From NCBI GenBank assembly GCA_910577275.1, contig CAJTMW010000008.1, forward strand, positions 62,658 to 126,657: 64,000 nt of DNA, written 5' to 3'. The first letter of the stretch is position 1; every line of letters starts with the position of its first letter. The DNA is from an uncultured Lachnospiraceae bacterium. GTDB lineage: Bacteria > Bacillota > Clostridia > Lachnospirales > Lachnospiraceae. Below are positions 39,644-49,068 of this stretch, piece by piece. The position numbers and the translations under genes are program-made. A model generated the notes under the pieces. That model did not search any database and had not been told where the DNA came from. It saw only the letters and a program-made list of their open reading frames with translations.

Positions 39644-42538
39644 ATGAAATTATCAGATAAAAATATAGAAGCTCCCAAAATGCGCCCCCGGGAGTATATC
39701 AAGGTGCGGGGAGCCAACGAGCATAATTTAAAGAGCCTGAATCTGGATATTCCCCGAAACGAGCTGGTGGTGTTTACAGGGCTTTCCGGCTCGGGCAAGT
39801 CCTCTCTGGCTTTTGACACGCTCTATGCGGAGGGGCAGAGAAGATATATGGAGTCCCTTTCCTCCTATGCAAGACAGTTTCTCGGACAGATGGAAAAGCC
39901 CAATGTGGAGTCCATTACGGGATTGTCCCCGGCGATTTCCATCGACCAGAAATCTACCAACCGCAATCCCCGTTCCACGGTGGGGACGGTTACGGAAATT
40001 TATGATTATTTCAGGCTTTTGTATGCCAGAATCGGGATTCCCCATTGTCCGAACTGCGGGAAGGAAATCAAAAAGCAGAGCGTGGACCAGATGGTGGACC
40101 AGATTATGGAGCTGCCGGAGGGTGCCAGAATCCAGCTGCTTGCCCCGGTGGTAAGGGGGAGGAAGGGCGAACACGTGAAGGTTTTAGACCGCGCCAGAAA
40201 GGGCGGTTATGTCCGTGTGCGCATTGACGGCAATCTTTACGAGCTGACAGAGGAAATCAGGCTGGATAAAAATATCAAGCACAATATTGAAATCGTGGTT
40301 GACAGGCTTGTGGTAAAGCCGGGAATCGAAAGGCGCCTTACGGATTCTGTGGAAAGCGTGCTTGCGCTGGCGGAGGGGCTGCTTGTGGTGGACGTGATTG
40401 ACGGGGAGCCCATCAATTTCAGTCAGAGCTTTGCCTGCCCGGACTGCGGAATCAGCATCAGCGAAATCGAGCCGAGGAGCTTTTCCTTTAATAACCCCTT
40501 CGGGGCCTGCCCCGTGTGCTTCGGACTGGGCTACAAGATGGAATTCGACCCGGAGCTCATGATTCCCGACAGGACGCTGAGTCTTAGCCAGGGGGCGATT
40601 CAGGTGATGGGCTGGCAGTCCTCGGGGGACGCCGGCAGCTTTACCAACGCTCTTTTGCAGGCTCTTGCCAAAGAATATAAGTTCAGCCTGGATACGCCTG
40701 TACAGGATTTGCCGGAGAAGGTCTTTCATATGCTGATTTACGGAACGGAAGGCCGGGAGGTGAAGGTACACTATAAGGGTCAGAGGGGAGAGGGCGTCTA
40801 TCCGGTGGCCTTTGAGGGACTGATTAAAAATATGGAGCGGAAGTACAGAGAGACAGGCTCCGATATTATCAAGCAGGAGTACGAGACCTACATGAGAATT
40901 ACGCCCTGTAAGGAATGTAACGGGATGCGTCTGAAAAAAGAATCTCTTGCGGTGACCGTCTGCGATAAAAATATTTATGAAATCACATCCTTTTCCATCA
41001 GAGAGCTTTACAGCTTCCTTAATAATATGAAGCTTTCCAGTCAGCAGATGCTTATCGGAAAGCAGGTGCTCAAGGAAATCAATGCGAGAGTGGGCTTTCT
41101 GGTGGACGTGGGACTGGAATATCTTTCCCTGTCCAGGGCAACGGGGACGCTGTCCGGCGGAGAGGCTCAGAGAATCCGTCTGGCAACCCAGATTGGCTCC
41201 GGTCTGGTAGGCGTGTGCTATATTCTGGACGAGCCCAGCATCGGGCTTCATCAGAAGGACAACGACAAGCTCTTGAACACCCTGAAAAATCTCCGTGATT
41301 TGGGCAACACCCTGATTGTGGTGGAGCATGACGAGGATACCATGCTGGAAGCGGATTACGTGGTGGATATCGGCCCGGGGGCGGGCTCTCACGGCGGGGA
41401 AGTGGTGGCTGCGGGCACGGCTCAGGAAATCATGGAGGTGGAGGATTCCATTACGGGCCAGTATCTTTCCGGGAAAAAGCAGGTGCCGGTGCCAGAGGAG
41501 CGGAGGCAGCCCAAAGGGTGGCTGACGGTAACAGGGGCAAGGGAAAACAACCTGAAAAACATTACGGTGAATATTCCCACGGGAGTCATGACCTGCGTGA
41601 CCGGCGTTTCCGGCTCAGGGAAAAGCTCTCTGGTAAACGAGATTTTATATAAAAGGCTGGCAAGGGATTTGAACCGGGCGCGGACGATTCCGGGAAAGCA
41701 CAAGAGTATTTCCGGTATCGGGAAGCTGGATAAGGTGATTAACATCGACCAGTCGCCCATCGGGCGCACGCCCCGCTCCAACCCGGCCACCTATACGGGC
41801 GTTTTCGACATGATAAGGGATTTGTTTGCCGGAACACCGGACGCCAAGGCGAGAGGCTACAAGAAAGGCCGTTTCAGCTTTAATGTGAAAGGCGGACGAT
41901 GCGAAGCCTGCGGCGGGGACGGAATTATCAAAATCGAGATGCATTTCCTGCCGGACGTGTATGTGCCCTGCGAGGTCTGCGGCGGGAAGCGCTACAACCG
42001 GGAAACTCTGGAGGTGCGCTATAAAGGAAAAAATATTTATGATGTGCTGGATATGACGGTGGAGGAGGCGGTGCCTTTCTTTGAAAATCTGCCCTCCATC
42101 CGCCGCAAAATAGAAACCTTAAACGATGTGGGACTTTCCTATGTGAAGCTGGGACAGCCCTCCACCACCCTCTCCGGCGGCGAGGCTCAGAGAATCAAAC
42201 TGGCGACGGAGCTCTCCAAAAGGAGCACGGGAAATACCATTTACATTCTGGACGAGCCCACAACGGGTCTTCATTTTGCGGACGTTCACAAGCTGGTGGA
42301 AATTCTGCACAGGCTGGTGGAAGGCGGCAATACGGTGGTGGTGATTGAACACAATCTTGACGTAATCAAGACGGCCGACTATATCATCGACATGGGGCCC
42401 GAGGGCGGAGACAGGGGCGGCGAGATGGTTGCCTGCGGGACGCCAGAGGAGGTTGCGGAGCATCCTTCCTCCTATACAGGCCGGTATGTGAAAAAAATGT
42501 TGAAGAAGTATAAAGATAATCGGGAGAAATACCGATAA
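39644..42538 (+). CDS. uvrA: UvrABC excision nuclease subunit A
   Basis: The 964-residue protein has two ABC modules, each split by a zinc region: first Walker A GLSGSGKSS with CPNCGKEI, then CPDCG...CPVC; second Walker A GVSGSGKSS with CEACGGDG and CEVCGGKRYN. Signatures LSGGEAQRIRLATQ and LSGGEAQRIKLATE and Walker B LDEPSIGLH and LDEPTTGLH are all intact. It recognises DNA damage as a dimer and hands over to UvrB. It follows uvrB by 91 bases, probably in the same SOS transcript. The ribosome site is weak (GAAAGGC, about 18 bases upstream), so the start is less certain than the identity. Confidence 0.98.
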   Translation: MKLSDKNIEAPKMRPREYIKVRGANEHNLKSLNLDIPRNELVVFTGLSGSGKSSLAFDTLYAEGQRRYMESLSSYARQFLGQMEKPNVESITGLSPAISIDQKSTNRNPRSTVGTVTEIYDYFRLLYARIGIPHCPNCGKEIKKQSVDQMVDQIMELPEGARIQLLAPVVRGRKGEHVKVLDRARKGGYVRVRIDGNLYELTEEIRLDKNIKHNIEIVVDRLVVKPGIERRLTDSVESVLALAEGLLVVDVIDGEPINFSQSFACPDCGISISEIEPRSFSFNNPFGACPVCFGLGYKMEFDPELMIPDRTLSLSQGAIQVMGWQSSGDAGSFTNALLQALAKEYKFSLDTPVQDLPEKVFHMLIYGTEGREVKVHYKGQRGEGVYPVAFEGLIKNMERKYRETGSDIIKQEYETYMRITPCKECNGMRLKKESLAVTVCDKNIYEITSFSIRELYSFLNNMKLSSQQMLIGKQVLKEINARVGFLVDVGLEYLSLSRATGTLSGGEAQRIRLATQIGSGLVGVCYILDEPSIGLHQKDNDKLLNTLKNLRDLGNTLIVVEHDEDTMLEADYVVDIGPGAGSHGGEVVAAGTAQEIMEVEDSITGQYLSGKKQVPVPEERRQPKGWLTVTGARENNLKNITVNIPTGVMTCVTGVSGSGKSSLVNEILYKRLARDLNRARTIPGKHKSISGIGKLDKVINIDQSPIGRTPRSNPATYTGVFDMIRDLFAGTPDAKARGYKKGRFSFNVKGGRCEACGGDGIIKIEMHFLPDVYVPCEVCGGKRYNRETLEVRYKGKNIYDVLDMTVEEAVPFFENLPSIRRKIETLNDVGLSYVKLGQPSTTLSGGEAQRIKLATELSKRSTGNTIYILDEPTTGLHFADVHKLVEILHRLVEGGNTVVVIEHNLDVIKTADYIIDMGPEGGDRGGEMVACGTPEEVAEHPSSYTGRYVKKMLKKYKDNREKYR

Positions 42539-42550
42539 ATAACTCGTAGC

Positions 42551-42606
42551 ATGGACGCGGCAGAACGAAACGGAAGGAACCGTTTCGGGGCTTTGCGTCC
42601 ATTTTT
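42551..42606 (+). terminator. Terminator of uvrBA
   Basis: ATGGACGC (42551-42558) pairs with GCGTCCAT (42595-42602), enclosing a second stem CGAAACGG/CCGTTTCG, followed by TTTTTATAAATTTTTT. Confidence 0.85.
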
Positions 42607-42628
42607 ATAAATTTTTTATGAAACCCCT

Positions 42629-42656
42629 TTGAAAATGTATTTCTATGGGTTATAAT
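42629..42656 (+). promoter_or_regulatory. Promoter of the mbl operon
   Basis: TTGAAA (42629-42634), a 16-base spacer and TATAAT (42651-42656). The leader of about 120 bases to the mbl start shows no recognised regulatory RNA. Confidence 0.65.
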
Positions 42657-42781
42657 AACTCTATATGTGTCTGATTACAGGAAATACGGGTTCAGGCAAA
42701 CGCTGTCATGTTTTGCGGGCCGGCTCATTGTAATTATAGAAATACGTTCATTTTGTTAAAGTAAGAAAGGGGTACAAGGCG

Positions 42782-43774
42782 ATGCAGTACACGGATATTG
42801 GAATTGATTTGGGAACCGCCAGCATTTTAGTTTACATCAGAGGCAGAGGAGTCGTCCTCAAGGAGCCTTCGGTGGTAGCTTTCGATAGAGATACGGAGAA
42901 GATTAAGGCAATCGGGGAGGACGCCAGGCTGATGCTCGGAAGGACTCCCGGAAACATTGTCGCCGTGCGTCCTTTGCGTCAGGGAGTAATTTCCGATTAC
43001 AAAGTGACGGAACAGATGATGAAGTATTTTATCCAGAAAGCAATCGGCAAGAAGACGTTCAGGAAGCCCCGTATTGCCGTATGTGTGCCAAGCGGCGTCA
43101 CAGAGGTGGAGAAAAAGGCGGTTGACGACGCGACCCTTCAGGCGGGCGCAAGAGACGTTTTCATCATTGAGGAGCCTATTGCGGCGGCAATCGGAGCCGG
43201 AATCGACATTTCCAAGCCCTGCGGAAATATGATAGTGGATATCGGCGGCGGTACTTCCGATATCGCCGTGATTTCTCTTGGCGGAACGGTGGTGAGCGCG
43301 TCCATCAAGATTGCCGGGGATGATTTTGACGAGGCGATTGTGAGATATATGCGTAAGAAGCATAATCTGCTTATCGGCGAGAGAACCGCCGAAGATGTGA
43401 AAATAAAAATTGGTTCCGCATTCAGGCGTCCTGAGGTTGATTACATGGACGTGAGGGGACGGAATCTGGTTACGGGACTTCCCAAGACGGTAAAGGTTTC
43501 CTCGGAGGAGACAGAAGAAGCTCTCAAGGAGGCGACGGCACAGATTATTGACACCATTCACAGCGTATTGGAGAAAACGCCCCCCGAGCTTGCGGCGGAT
43601 ATTGCCGACAGGGGAATTGTCCTTACAGGCGGGGGAAGCCTGCTTCGCGGACTTGAGGATTTGATTGCCGAGAAGACGGGAATCAATACCATGACGGCGG
43701 AGGACCCTATGACTGCAGTTGCCATCGGCACGGGAAAATACGTGGAATTCCTTGGCGGCTACAGGGAAGACTAA
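42782..43774 (+). CDS. mbl: MreB-family actin homologue, Mbl type
   Basis: The 330-residue protein has the actin-fold nucleotide motifs: phosphate 1 IGIDLGTASILVY, the family's VRPLRQGVISDY and VPSGVTEVEKKAV, phosphate 2 IVDIGGGTSDIAVI and adenosine VLTGGGSLLRGL. MreB proteins form membrane filaments that guide lateral wall synthesis. It is followed by two flagellar rod/hook-type genes, the same order as mbl-flhO-flhP in Bacillus subtilis, which supports Mbl rather than MreB. No mreC/mreD is nearby. It has its own TTGAAA/TATAAT promoter. Confidence 0.9.
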   Translation: MQYTDIGIDLGTASILVYIRGRGVVLKEPSVVAFDRDTEKIKAIGEDARLMLGRTPGNIVAVRPLRQGVISDYKVTEQMMKYFIQKAIGKKTFRKPRIAVCVPSGVTEVEKKAVDDATLQAGARDVFIIEEPIAAAIGAGIDISKPCGNMIVDIGGGTSDIAVISLGGTVVSASIKIAGDDFDEAIVRYMRKKHNLLIGERTAEDVKIKIGSAFRRPEVDYMDVRGRNLVTGLPKTVKVSSEETEEALKEATAQIIDTIHSVLEKTPPELAADIADRGIVLTGGGSLLRGLEDLIAEKTGINTMTAEDPMTAVAIGTGKYVEFLGGYRED

Positions 43775-43842
43775 GGCGCGGGCCGCGCGGCGGAAAGTTC
43801 TGGCGCGGGAGCCGAAAACAGCAGAACTGGAGGTTTTATTCA

Positions 43843-44619
43843 TTGGTTAAGGGATTATATACCGCCTTTACAGGCATGATTAACGAACAGCACAGGATGG
43901 ATGTGCTTACCAACAACCTGGCGAATGCAGCCACAAACGGATACAAGAAGGAAGGCGCTACCAGCCAGTCCTTTGACGACATTCTGGCTTATAAGATTAA
44001 GGACGCTACGGAAGGCTACAATCTGGCCAAAAGAATGGGGTATCATAATCCGGGCGTGAAAATCGGCGAGGGCTACACGGATTTTTCCGAGGGCGGCTTT
44101 AAGACGACTGACAATACCTTTGATTTGGCGCTGTCGGATAAGGGATTTTTTGCAATTGAATTTACCAGCAAGACGGGAGAGACTTCCACGAAATATACAA
44201 GGGACGGAAATTTTGCGCTGACCCAGGACGGCAGGCTGGTTACCAGAGACGGCGACGCGGTGCTGGATGAAAACGGCACGCCCATTAAAATTGACCCGCT
44301 GGCCGAAGCCTCGGTAAACAGAAGCGGTCAGATAATTCAGAACGGAAGAGTGGCGGCGACCATTCAGGTTGCCGACTTTGCAGATTATAATTATTTAGAG
44401 CGCTACGGCGAGAACTATTTCCAGCCGATAGAGGGGGCGGAGGAGAGCGAAGCTCCGGCGCAGGTATATTCGGGGTATCTGGAAATGCCCAATATGTCGG
44501 TGGTTACGGAGATGGTGAATATGATTACGGTTGCGCGCGCATACGACAGCAACCAGAAAATGATTACAACCTTTGACAGCACGCTGGATATTGCAGCGAA
44601 TCAGCTTGGCAAGTTGTAG
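43843..44619 (+). CDS. flhO: Flagellar hook-basal body protein, FlhO/FlgF type
   Basis: The 258-residue protein has the conserved FlgBCFGE N-terminus (GLYTAFTGMINEQHRMDVLTNN in parts, then LANAATNGYKKEGA) and the conserved C-terminal helix (VTEMVNMITVARAYDSNQKMI), with the D1 beta region between. These helices form the coiled-coil core of the flagellar rod, outside the membrane, exported by the flagellar secretion system and so without a Sec signal. It starts with TTG 43843, nine bases after GGAGG. It is 11 bases upstream of the FlgG-type gene, so the two are made together. Confidence 0.92.
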   Translation: MVKGLYTAFTGMINEQHRMDVLTNNLANAATNGYKKEGATSQSFDDILAYKIKDATEGYNLAKRMGYHNPGVKIGEGYTDFSEGGFKTTDNTFDLALSDKGFFAIEFTSKTGETSTKYTRDGNFALTQDGRLVTRDGDAVLDENGTPIKIDPLAEASVNRSGQIIQNGRVAATIQVADFADYNYLERYGENYFQPIEGAEESEAPAQVYSGYLEMPNMSVVTEMVNMITVARAYDSNQKMITTFDSTLDIAANQLGKL

Positions 44620-44630
44620 GGAGGTAACTG

Positions 44631-45452
44631 ATGGTTAGAAGCTTATGGACTGCGGCGACAGGAATGAACGCCCAGCAGACAAATGTAGACACAATCGCAA
44701 ACAATCTTTCAAATGTAAATACCGTGGGATACAAAGGCCAGGTGGCGGAATTCAAATCCCTGTTATATCAGACGCTGCAGACGGCGACCACCACGGCAAA
44801 CGGGGAGGCAAAGCCCACAAGCTCGCAGGTAGGCTTAGGCGTGAGGACCTCCTCCATCAATTCCCTTTTCAGGCAGGGACCGCTCCTCTCATCCGAGAGC
44901 GACACGTCCTTTGCAATTGAAGGAGACGGATTTTTTGCAGTCCGCGGGGAAGACGGCGAGACCTACTATACCCGTAACGGTGATTTCACCTGGGCCACCA
45001 ACGGCAGAAACGGCATGATGCTGACGAATCAGGACGGACTTCCGGTACTGAATTCCAGAGGACAGGCGATTACGCTGCCCAGTACATATGTCACCAGCAA
45101 AATTACGATTACAGGGGACGGCGCTATCTGCTATCCTGATGCGCAGAACAACCCGAGACAGATTAACGGTATGAATATCGGTATGTACCAGTTTAATAAT
45201 CCCGGCGGCCTTGAGAGGGCGGGCGACACCTTATGGCAGGTGACGGAAGCAAGCGGCGCGGTTTTAAATGAAGCTACCAACCGGAACGTGCAGAAGAGCA
45301 AGATGGTTCAGGGCTATCTCGAGGGCTCCAATGTTCAGGTGGCGGATGAGATGGTAAATCTGATTGTGGCTCAGAGAGCCTACGAGATGAACTCCAAGGC
45401 AATCACCACCTCGGACGATATGATGCAGACGGCTAACAATCTCAAGAGATAA
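44631..45452 (+). CDS. flhP: Flagellar hook-basal body protein, FlhP/FlgG type
   Basis: The 273-residue protein has the rod-protein N-terminus (LWTAATGMNAQQTNVDTIANN in parts, then LSNVNTVGYKGQVAEFKSLLYQ), the G-specific insert region and the C-terminal EGSNVQVADEMVNLIVAQRAYEMNSKAI. FlgG forms the distal rod. FlgG-type length and the YKG...F-x-x-L pattern fit. It follows flhO closely and shares a transcript with mbl and the FlgJ-like gene. Confidence 0.93.
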   Translation: MVRSLWTAATGMNAQQTNVDTIANNLSNVNTVGYKGQVAEFKSLLYQTLQTATTTANGEAKPTSSQVGLGVRTSSINSLFRQGPLLSSESDTSFAIEGDGFFAVRGEDGETYYTRNGDFTWATNGRNGMMLTNQDGLPVLNSRGQAITLPSTYVTSKITITGDGAICYPDAQNNPRQINGMNIGMYQFNNPGGLERAGDTLWQVTEASGAVLNEATNRNVQKSKMVQGYLEGSNVQVADEMVNLIVAQRAYEMNSKAITTSDDMMQTANNLKR

Positions 45453-45546
45453 CTGATAGTGCCGGGCAGGGCTGAGTTATTGGACGCGGCTCTGTCATCA
45501 AACGTGGCAGGGGCGGCGGCCTGACTGGAAACGGGAGGTAAAATAT

Positions 45547-45897
45547 ATGGATGTAGGCGCAATTTCCGCTTATACGGATTTTATTAAGACGCAGAACACG
45601 GCGGATGCAAAATTAAAAGAAAAGATTGACGGTGCAGATTATTCCAAGGCGTCGGACAAAGAGCTGATGGATGTCTGCAAGCAGTTCGAATCCTATTTCC
45701 TTGAGCAGGTGTTTAAGGAAATGCAGAAGACGGTGGACTGCTTCAAGAGCGAGGAGAGCAGTTCTTCCTCCAGCGGGCTGGTGGATTTCTTTAAGGACAG
45801 TGCGATTCAGGAGCTTGCAAGCACCTCCACAGACCTTCAGGGGCTGGGGCTTGCGCAGATGATGTATGAGCAGATGAAAAGGAACTACAATATATAA
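45547..45897 (+). CDS. flgJ: FlgJ-type rod-binding protein
   Basis: The 116-residue protein corresponds to the rod-binding domain of FlgJ (PF10135): LMDVCKQFESYFLEQVFKEMQKTV, then a Ser-rich loop (ESSSSSSG) and the end LGLAQMMYEQMKRNY. The peptidoglycan hydrolase domain of enterobacterial FlgJ is absent, as is usual in Firmicutes. It helps cap and assemble the flagellar rod through the wall. It follows flhP by about 95 bases and is followed by a terminator, so it closes the mbl operon. Confidence 0.85.
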   Translation: MDVGAISAYTDFIKTQNTADAKLKEKIDGADYSKASDKELMDVCKQFESYFLEQVFKEMQKTVDCFKSEESSSSSSGLVDFFKDSAIQELASTSTDLQGLGLAQMMYEQMKRNYNI

Positions 45898-45921
45898 GTA
45901 ATTGACTTATAATGCAATATC

Positions 45922-45969
45922 AAGGCTGCAGAAATGAGGCGGGCGACCGCTTTATTTGGCAGCCTTTTT
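45922..45969 (+). terminator. Terminator of the mbl-flagellar operon
   Basis: AAGGCTGC (45922-45929) pairs with GCAGCCTT (45959-45966), followed by a T run. Confidence 0.8.
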
Positions 45970-46028
45970 ACTGTAAATATCTCTGATAACGCCGGACGGG
46001 CGGCAGGAAATTAAGCGGAGGAAAAGCT

Positions 46029-48272
46029 TTGGATACGGTAACGGGCTATGTGGACCATATTATTTATCAGAATAAAGAGAACGGCTATGCGGTGATTTCC
46101 CTGGCTGTGGAGGGAGAGGAGCTGGTCTGCGTGGGAACTCTCCATTCCGTGGAAGCCGGCGAGACGCTGGAGCTGCAGGGCAGCTTTGTGGAGCATCCCT
46201 TATACGGCGAGCAGTTAAAGGTGGAGCGCTTTAAGACGGTGGAGCCAAACGACGCGGAGAGTATGCGCCGCTATCTGGGCTCAGGGGCAATCAAGGGCAT
46301 CGGAGAGGCAATGGCGGCGAGAATCGTGAAAAAGTTCGGGGAGGATACCTTCCGCATTATTGAGGAGGAGCCGGAACGCCTTGCGGAGGTAAAGGGAATC
46401 AGCGAGAGAAAGGCAATGGAAATTGCCGCGCAGGTAATAGAAAAGAAGGATGCGAGAGATGCCTTTGTCTTTTTACAGCGGTACGGTATCTCCAATACAA
46501 TGGCGGTAAAAATTTACAGGAAATACGGCATGGAGCTGTACGGGATTATGAAGGAAAATCCTTACCGGCTTGCCGAGGATGTGGATGGAATCGGCTTCAA
46601 AAAGGCGGATGAAATTGCCGCCAGAATCGGAATCCACACAGACTCCGACTACCGAATAAGAAGCGGGATTTTGTATACGCTGCTGCAGGCCGCCGGGGAG
46701 GGGCATATTTATCTGCCCGGGGAGGTGCTGAAGCGGCGGACAGCGCAGCTTTTAGGGCTGCCGGAGGAGGTGATGGAGCCGCAGTTGTCCAATCTGGCAA
46801 TGGATAAAAAGCTTGTGATTAAGAAAAACGGTGAAGAATACAGGGTATATGCTTCGTCCTATTATTATGCGGAGCTTGGCTGTGCCAGAATGCTTCATGA
46901 CCTCAATATTTCCATAACGGAGGAAAAGGAGATGCAGGGGGTGCTTTTGTGCCTTGAGAAGGAACAGGGGATTACTCTGGACGAGCTGCAAAGGGAGGCG
47001 GTGCTTCAAAGTATAAAATCAGGCATTATGATTTTGTCAGGAGGACCGGGGACAGGGAAAACCACCACCATAAACACCATGATTCGCTACTTTGAGGCGG
47101 AGGGGATGGATATTCTTCTTGCGGCCCCCACGGGGCGGGCAGCCAAGCGTATGACGGAAGCCACCGGGTATGAAGCACGGACAATCCACAGACTGCTGGA
47201 AGTAAACGGAGCCGTGGAAAGCGCCGGGACAGAAGGGACGGACACGGAGGCAGGGAGACGGGCGCAATTTGAGAGAAATGAGGAGAATCCGTTAGAGGCG
47301 GACGTGATTATCATTGATGAAATGTCCATGGTGGATATTTTTCTTTTCCGGGCATTGCTGTCGGCGGTCAGTGTGGGAACCAGACTGATTATGGTGGGAG
47401 ATGTGGACCAGCTTCCCAGCGTGGGGCCGGGGCAGGTGCTTGCGGATTTAATCGCCAGCAAAGCCTTTCCGGTTGTAATTCTGAAAAGGATTTTCAGACA
47501 GGCTGGGGAGAGCGATATTGTGGTGAACGCCCACAAAATCAACCGGGGAGAGGAGATTGCGCTGGATAATAAGAGCATGGACTTCTTTTTTCTGGAAAGA
47601 GGGGACGTCAATGTGATTTACAAGCATATGATTTTGCTGATTCGGGAAAAGCTTCCGCCCTTTGTGGAAGCCGGGCCCTATGACATACAGGTGCTTACGC
47701 CCATGAGAAAAGGAAACCTTGGAGTGGAGGTTTTAAATGAAATCCTGCAGAGATATCTGAACCCGCCTTCGGAGGAGAAAAAGGAATGCCGGTCAGGAGA
47801 GCGGCTTTTCCGCCAGGGGGATAAGGTGATGCAGATTAAGAACAACTACCAGATTCCATGGGAAATTCTCAGTAAATACGGAATCGCCATCGACAAGGGT
47901 ATGGGGGTATTTAACGGGGACGTGGGAATTATCAGGGAAATCAGCGAGGCGGCCCAGACGGTGACGGTGGAATACGACGAGCATAAGCGAATCGAATACC
48001 CCTTTTCAGGTCTGGATGAAATTGAACTTGCCTATGCGGTTACCATACATAAGTCCCAGGGAAGCGAATATCCGGCGGTGATTCTGCCTGTTTTATCCGG
48101 GCCGAGAATGCTTTTGAACAGGAACCTTCTGTACACGGCGGTAACCCGGGCAAGGAAATGCGTTACCATTCTGGGCAGCCGGCAGACGATTCGGGAGATG
48201 ATAGCGAACGAAAGACAGCATGAGCGGTACACCGGCCTGTGCGACAGAATCAGGGAAATGGAGGGTAAATGA
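46029..48272 (+). CDS. recD2: RecD2-type SF1 DNA helicase
   Basis: The 747-residue protein has an OB-like N-terminus, tandem helix-hairpin-helix repeats (GIGEAMAARIVKKFG, VKGISERKAMEIA, VDGIGFKKADEIA), then an SF1B helicase core: Walker A GGPGTGKTT, IIIDEMSM, GDVDQLPSVGPG and the C-terminal VTIHKSQGSEYP and LYTAVTRARK. RecD2 unwinds DNA 5' to 3' and acts outside RecBCD in replication-fork upkeep. It starts with TTG after GGAGGAAAAG. A low-complexity segment (SAGTEGTDTEAGRRAQ, about 398-413) is inserted between two conserved motifs. The stop overlaps comF (ATGA). Confidence 0.95.
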   Translation: MDTVTGYVDHIIYQNKENGYAVISLAVEGEELVCVGTLHSVEAGETLELQGSFVEHPLYGEQLKVERFKTVEPNDAESMRRYLGSGAIKGIGEAMAARIVKKFGEDTFRIIEEEPERLAEVKGISERKAMEIAAQVIEKKDARDAFVFLQRYGISNTMAVKIYRKYGMELYGIMKENPYRLAEDVDGIGFKKADEIAARIGIHTDSDYRIRSGILYTLLQAAGEGHIYLPGEVLKRRTAQLLGLPEEVMEPQLSNLAMDKKLVIKKNGEEYRVYASSYYYAELGCARMLHDLNISITEEKEMQGVLLCLEKEQGITLDELQREAVLQSIKSGIMILSGGPGTGKTTTINTMIRYFEAEGMDILLAAPTGRAAKRMTEATGYEARTIHRLLEVNGAVESAGTEGTDTEAGRRAQFERNEENPLEADVIIIDEMSMVDIFLFRALLSAVSVGTRLIMVGDVDQLPSVGPGQVLADLIASKAFPVVILKRIFRQAGESDIVVNAHKINRGEEIALDNKSMDFFFLERGDVNVIYKHMILLIREKLPPFVEAGPYDIQVLTPMRKGNLGVEVLNEILQRYLNPPSEEKKECRSGERLFRQGDKVMQIKNNYQIPWEILSKYGIAIDKGMGVFNGDVGIIREISEAAQTVTVEYDEHKRIEYPFSGLDEIELAYAVTIHKSQGSEYPAVILPVLSGPRMLLNRNLLYTAVTRARKCVTILGSRQTIREMIANERQHERYTGLCDRIREMEGK

Positions 48273-48979
48273 GAACAGGGGAGGGACTGCTGAACCTGCT
48301 GTTCCCAGAGCGGTGCGTTGTTTGCGACGGAATTTCGGACCGCCCGGGGAAAGGGCTTTGTAAAGAATGTCAGGATAAAATCATATACATAAAAGAGCCG
48401 TTCTGCATGAAGTGCGGCAAACAGTTAAGGAGCGGGGAGCGAGAGTACTGCGGGGACTGCGAAAAGAAAGAGCACTATTTTATACAGGGAACCGCGCTGT
48501 ACGATTACGGGAGTATGGCGGATTCCATTTCCCGTTTCAAGTACGGGGGAAGGACGGAGTACGCGTCTTTTTACGGAAGGGAGCTGTATGAAAAAAAGCG
48601 GCAATGGCTTATGGCGATACGGCCGCAGGCTCTGGTGCCGGTACCGGTGCACGCCTCAAGAAAAAGAAAGCGGGGGTACAATCAGGCGGAGCTGATTGCA
48701 AGAGAGCTATCGGCATGTTCAGGAATCCCGGTGAACACGGCTCTGATACGGAGAGAGCGGAAAACCCGGCCTCTCAAAGCCTTAAGCCAGACGGAGAGGC
48801 AAAATAATTTGAAAAGGGCTTTCAAAATCTGTCAAAATGATGTAAAATTAAAGACGATTGTAATTATTGACGATATATACACAACGGGTTCCACCGTTGA
48901 CGAGATGGCACGGGTTTTGGCAGGGGCTGGTGTCACAAGGGTCTATTTTATGGCATTGACAATCGGCAGAGGGATATAA
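48269..48979 (+). CDS. comF: ComF family phosphoribosyltransferase-like protein
   Basis: The 236-residue protein has an N-terminal zinc region (CVVCDG, CKECQDK, CMKCGKQ, CGDCEKK: four CxxC pairs) and a phosphoribosyltransferase fold ending with the PRPP loop VIIDDIYTTGSTVDEMA. ComFC/ComF proteins take part in DNA uptake, though the biochemistry is unsettled. VPVPVHASRKRKRGYNQAE is typical. Its start overlaps recD2 (ATGA). The YvyF-type gene follows, the order seen in the Bacillus comF-yvyF-flgM region. Confidence 0.92.
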   Translation: MRTGEGLLNLLFPERCVVCDGISDRPGKGLCKECQDKIIYIKEPFCMKCGKQLRSGEREYCGDCEKKEHYFIQGTALYDYGSMADSISRFKYGGRTEYASFYGRELYEKKRQWLMAIRPQALVPVPVHASRKRKRGYNQAELIARELSACSGIPVNTALIRRERKTRPLKALSQTERQNNLKRAFKICQNDVKLKTIVIIDDIYTTGSTVDEMARVLAGAGVTRVYFMALTIGRGI

Positions 48980-48998
48980 AACCGGAGTTTCATTTTAA

Positions 48999-49031
48999 GG
49001 AGTTTGTGTCTGCGCTGCGTCCGCAAACTCC
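48999..49031 (+). other. Hairpin between comF and the yvyF-type gene
   Basis: GGAGTTTG (48999-49006) pairs with CAAACTCC (49024-49031). No T tract follows, so it is more likely leader structure or a processing site than a terminator. Confidence 0.4.
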
Positions 49032-49042
49032 ATGATGTATAA

Positions 49043-49063
49043 AAAGCAGCGCGGAAATGAGGA
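49043..49063 (+). repeat. 21-nt leader repeat upstream of the yvyF-type gene
   Basis: Identical to 4359-4379 upstream of degV, ending in the ribosome site. See the finding on shared leaders. Confidence 0.6.
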
Positions 49064-49068
49064 AGATT

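Noticed and set aside
40184..41392. A 402-codon open frame on the minus strand inside uvrA
   Set aside because: uvrA is fully supported by motifs along its length; the antisense frame lacks a ribosome site, has an improbable His/Leu/Gln-rich composition and follows from the GC bias of the sense codons.
42827..43843. A 338-codon minus-strand frame antisense to mbl
   Set aside because: mbl is supported by all actin-fold motifs; the antisense product is of shadow-type composition.
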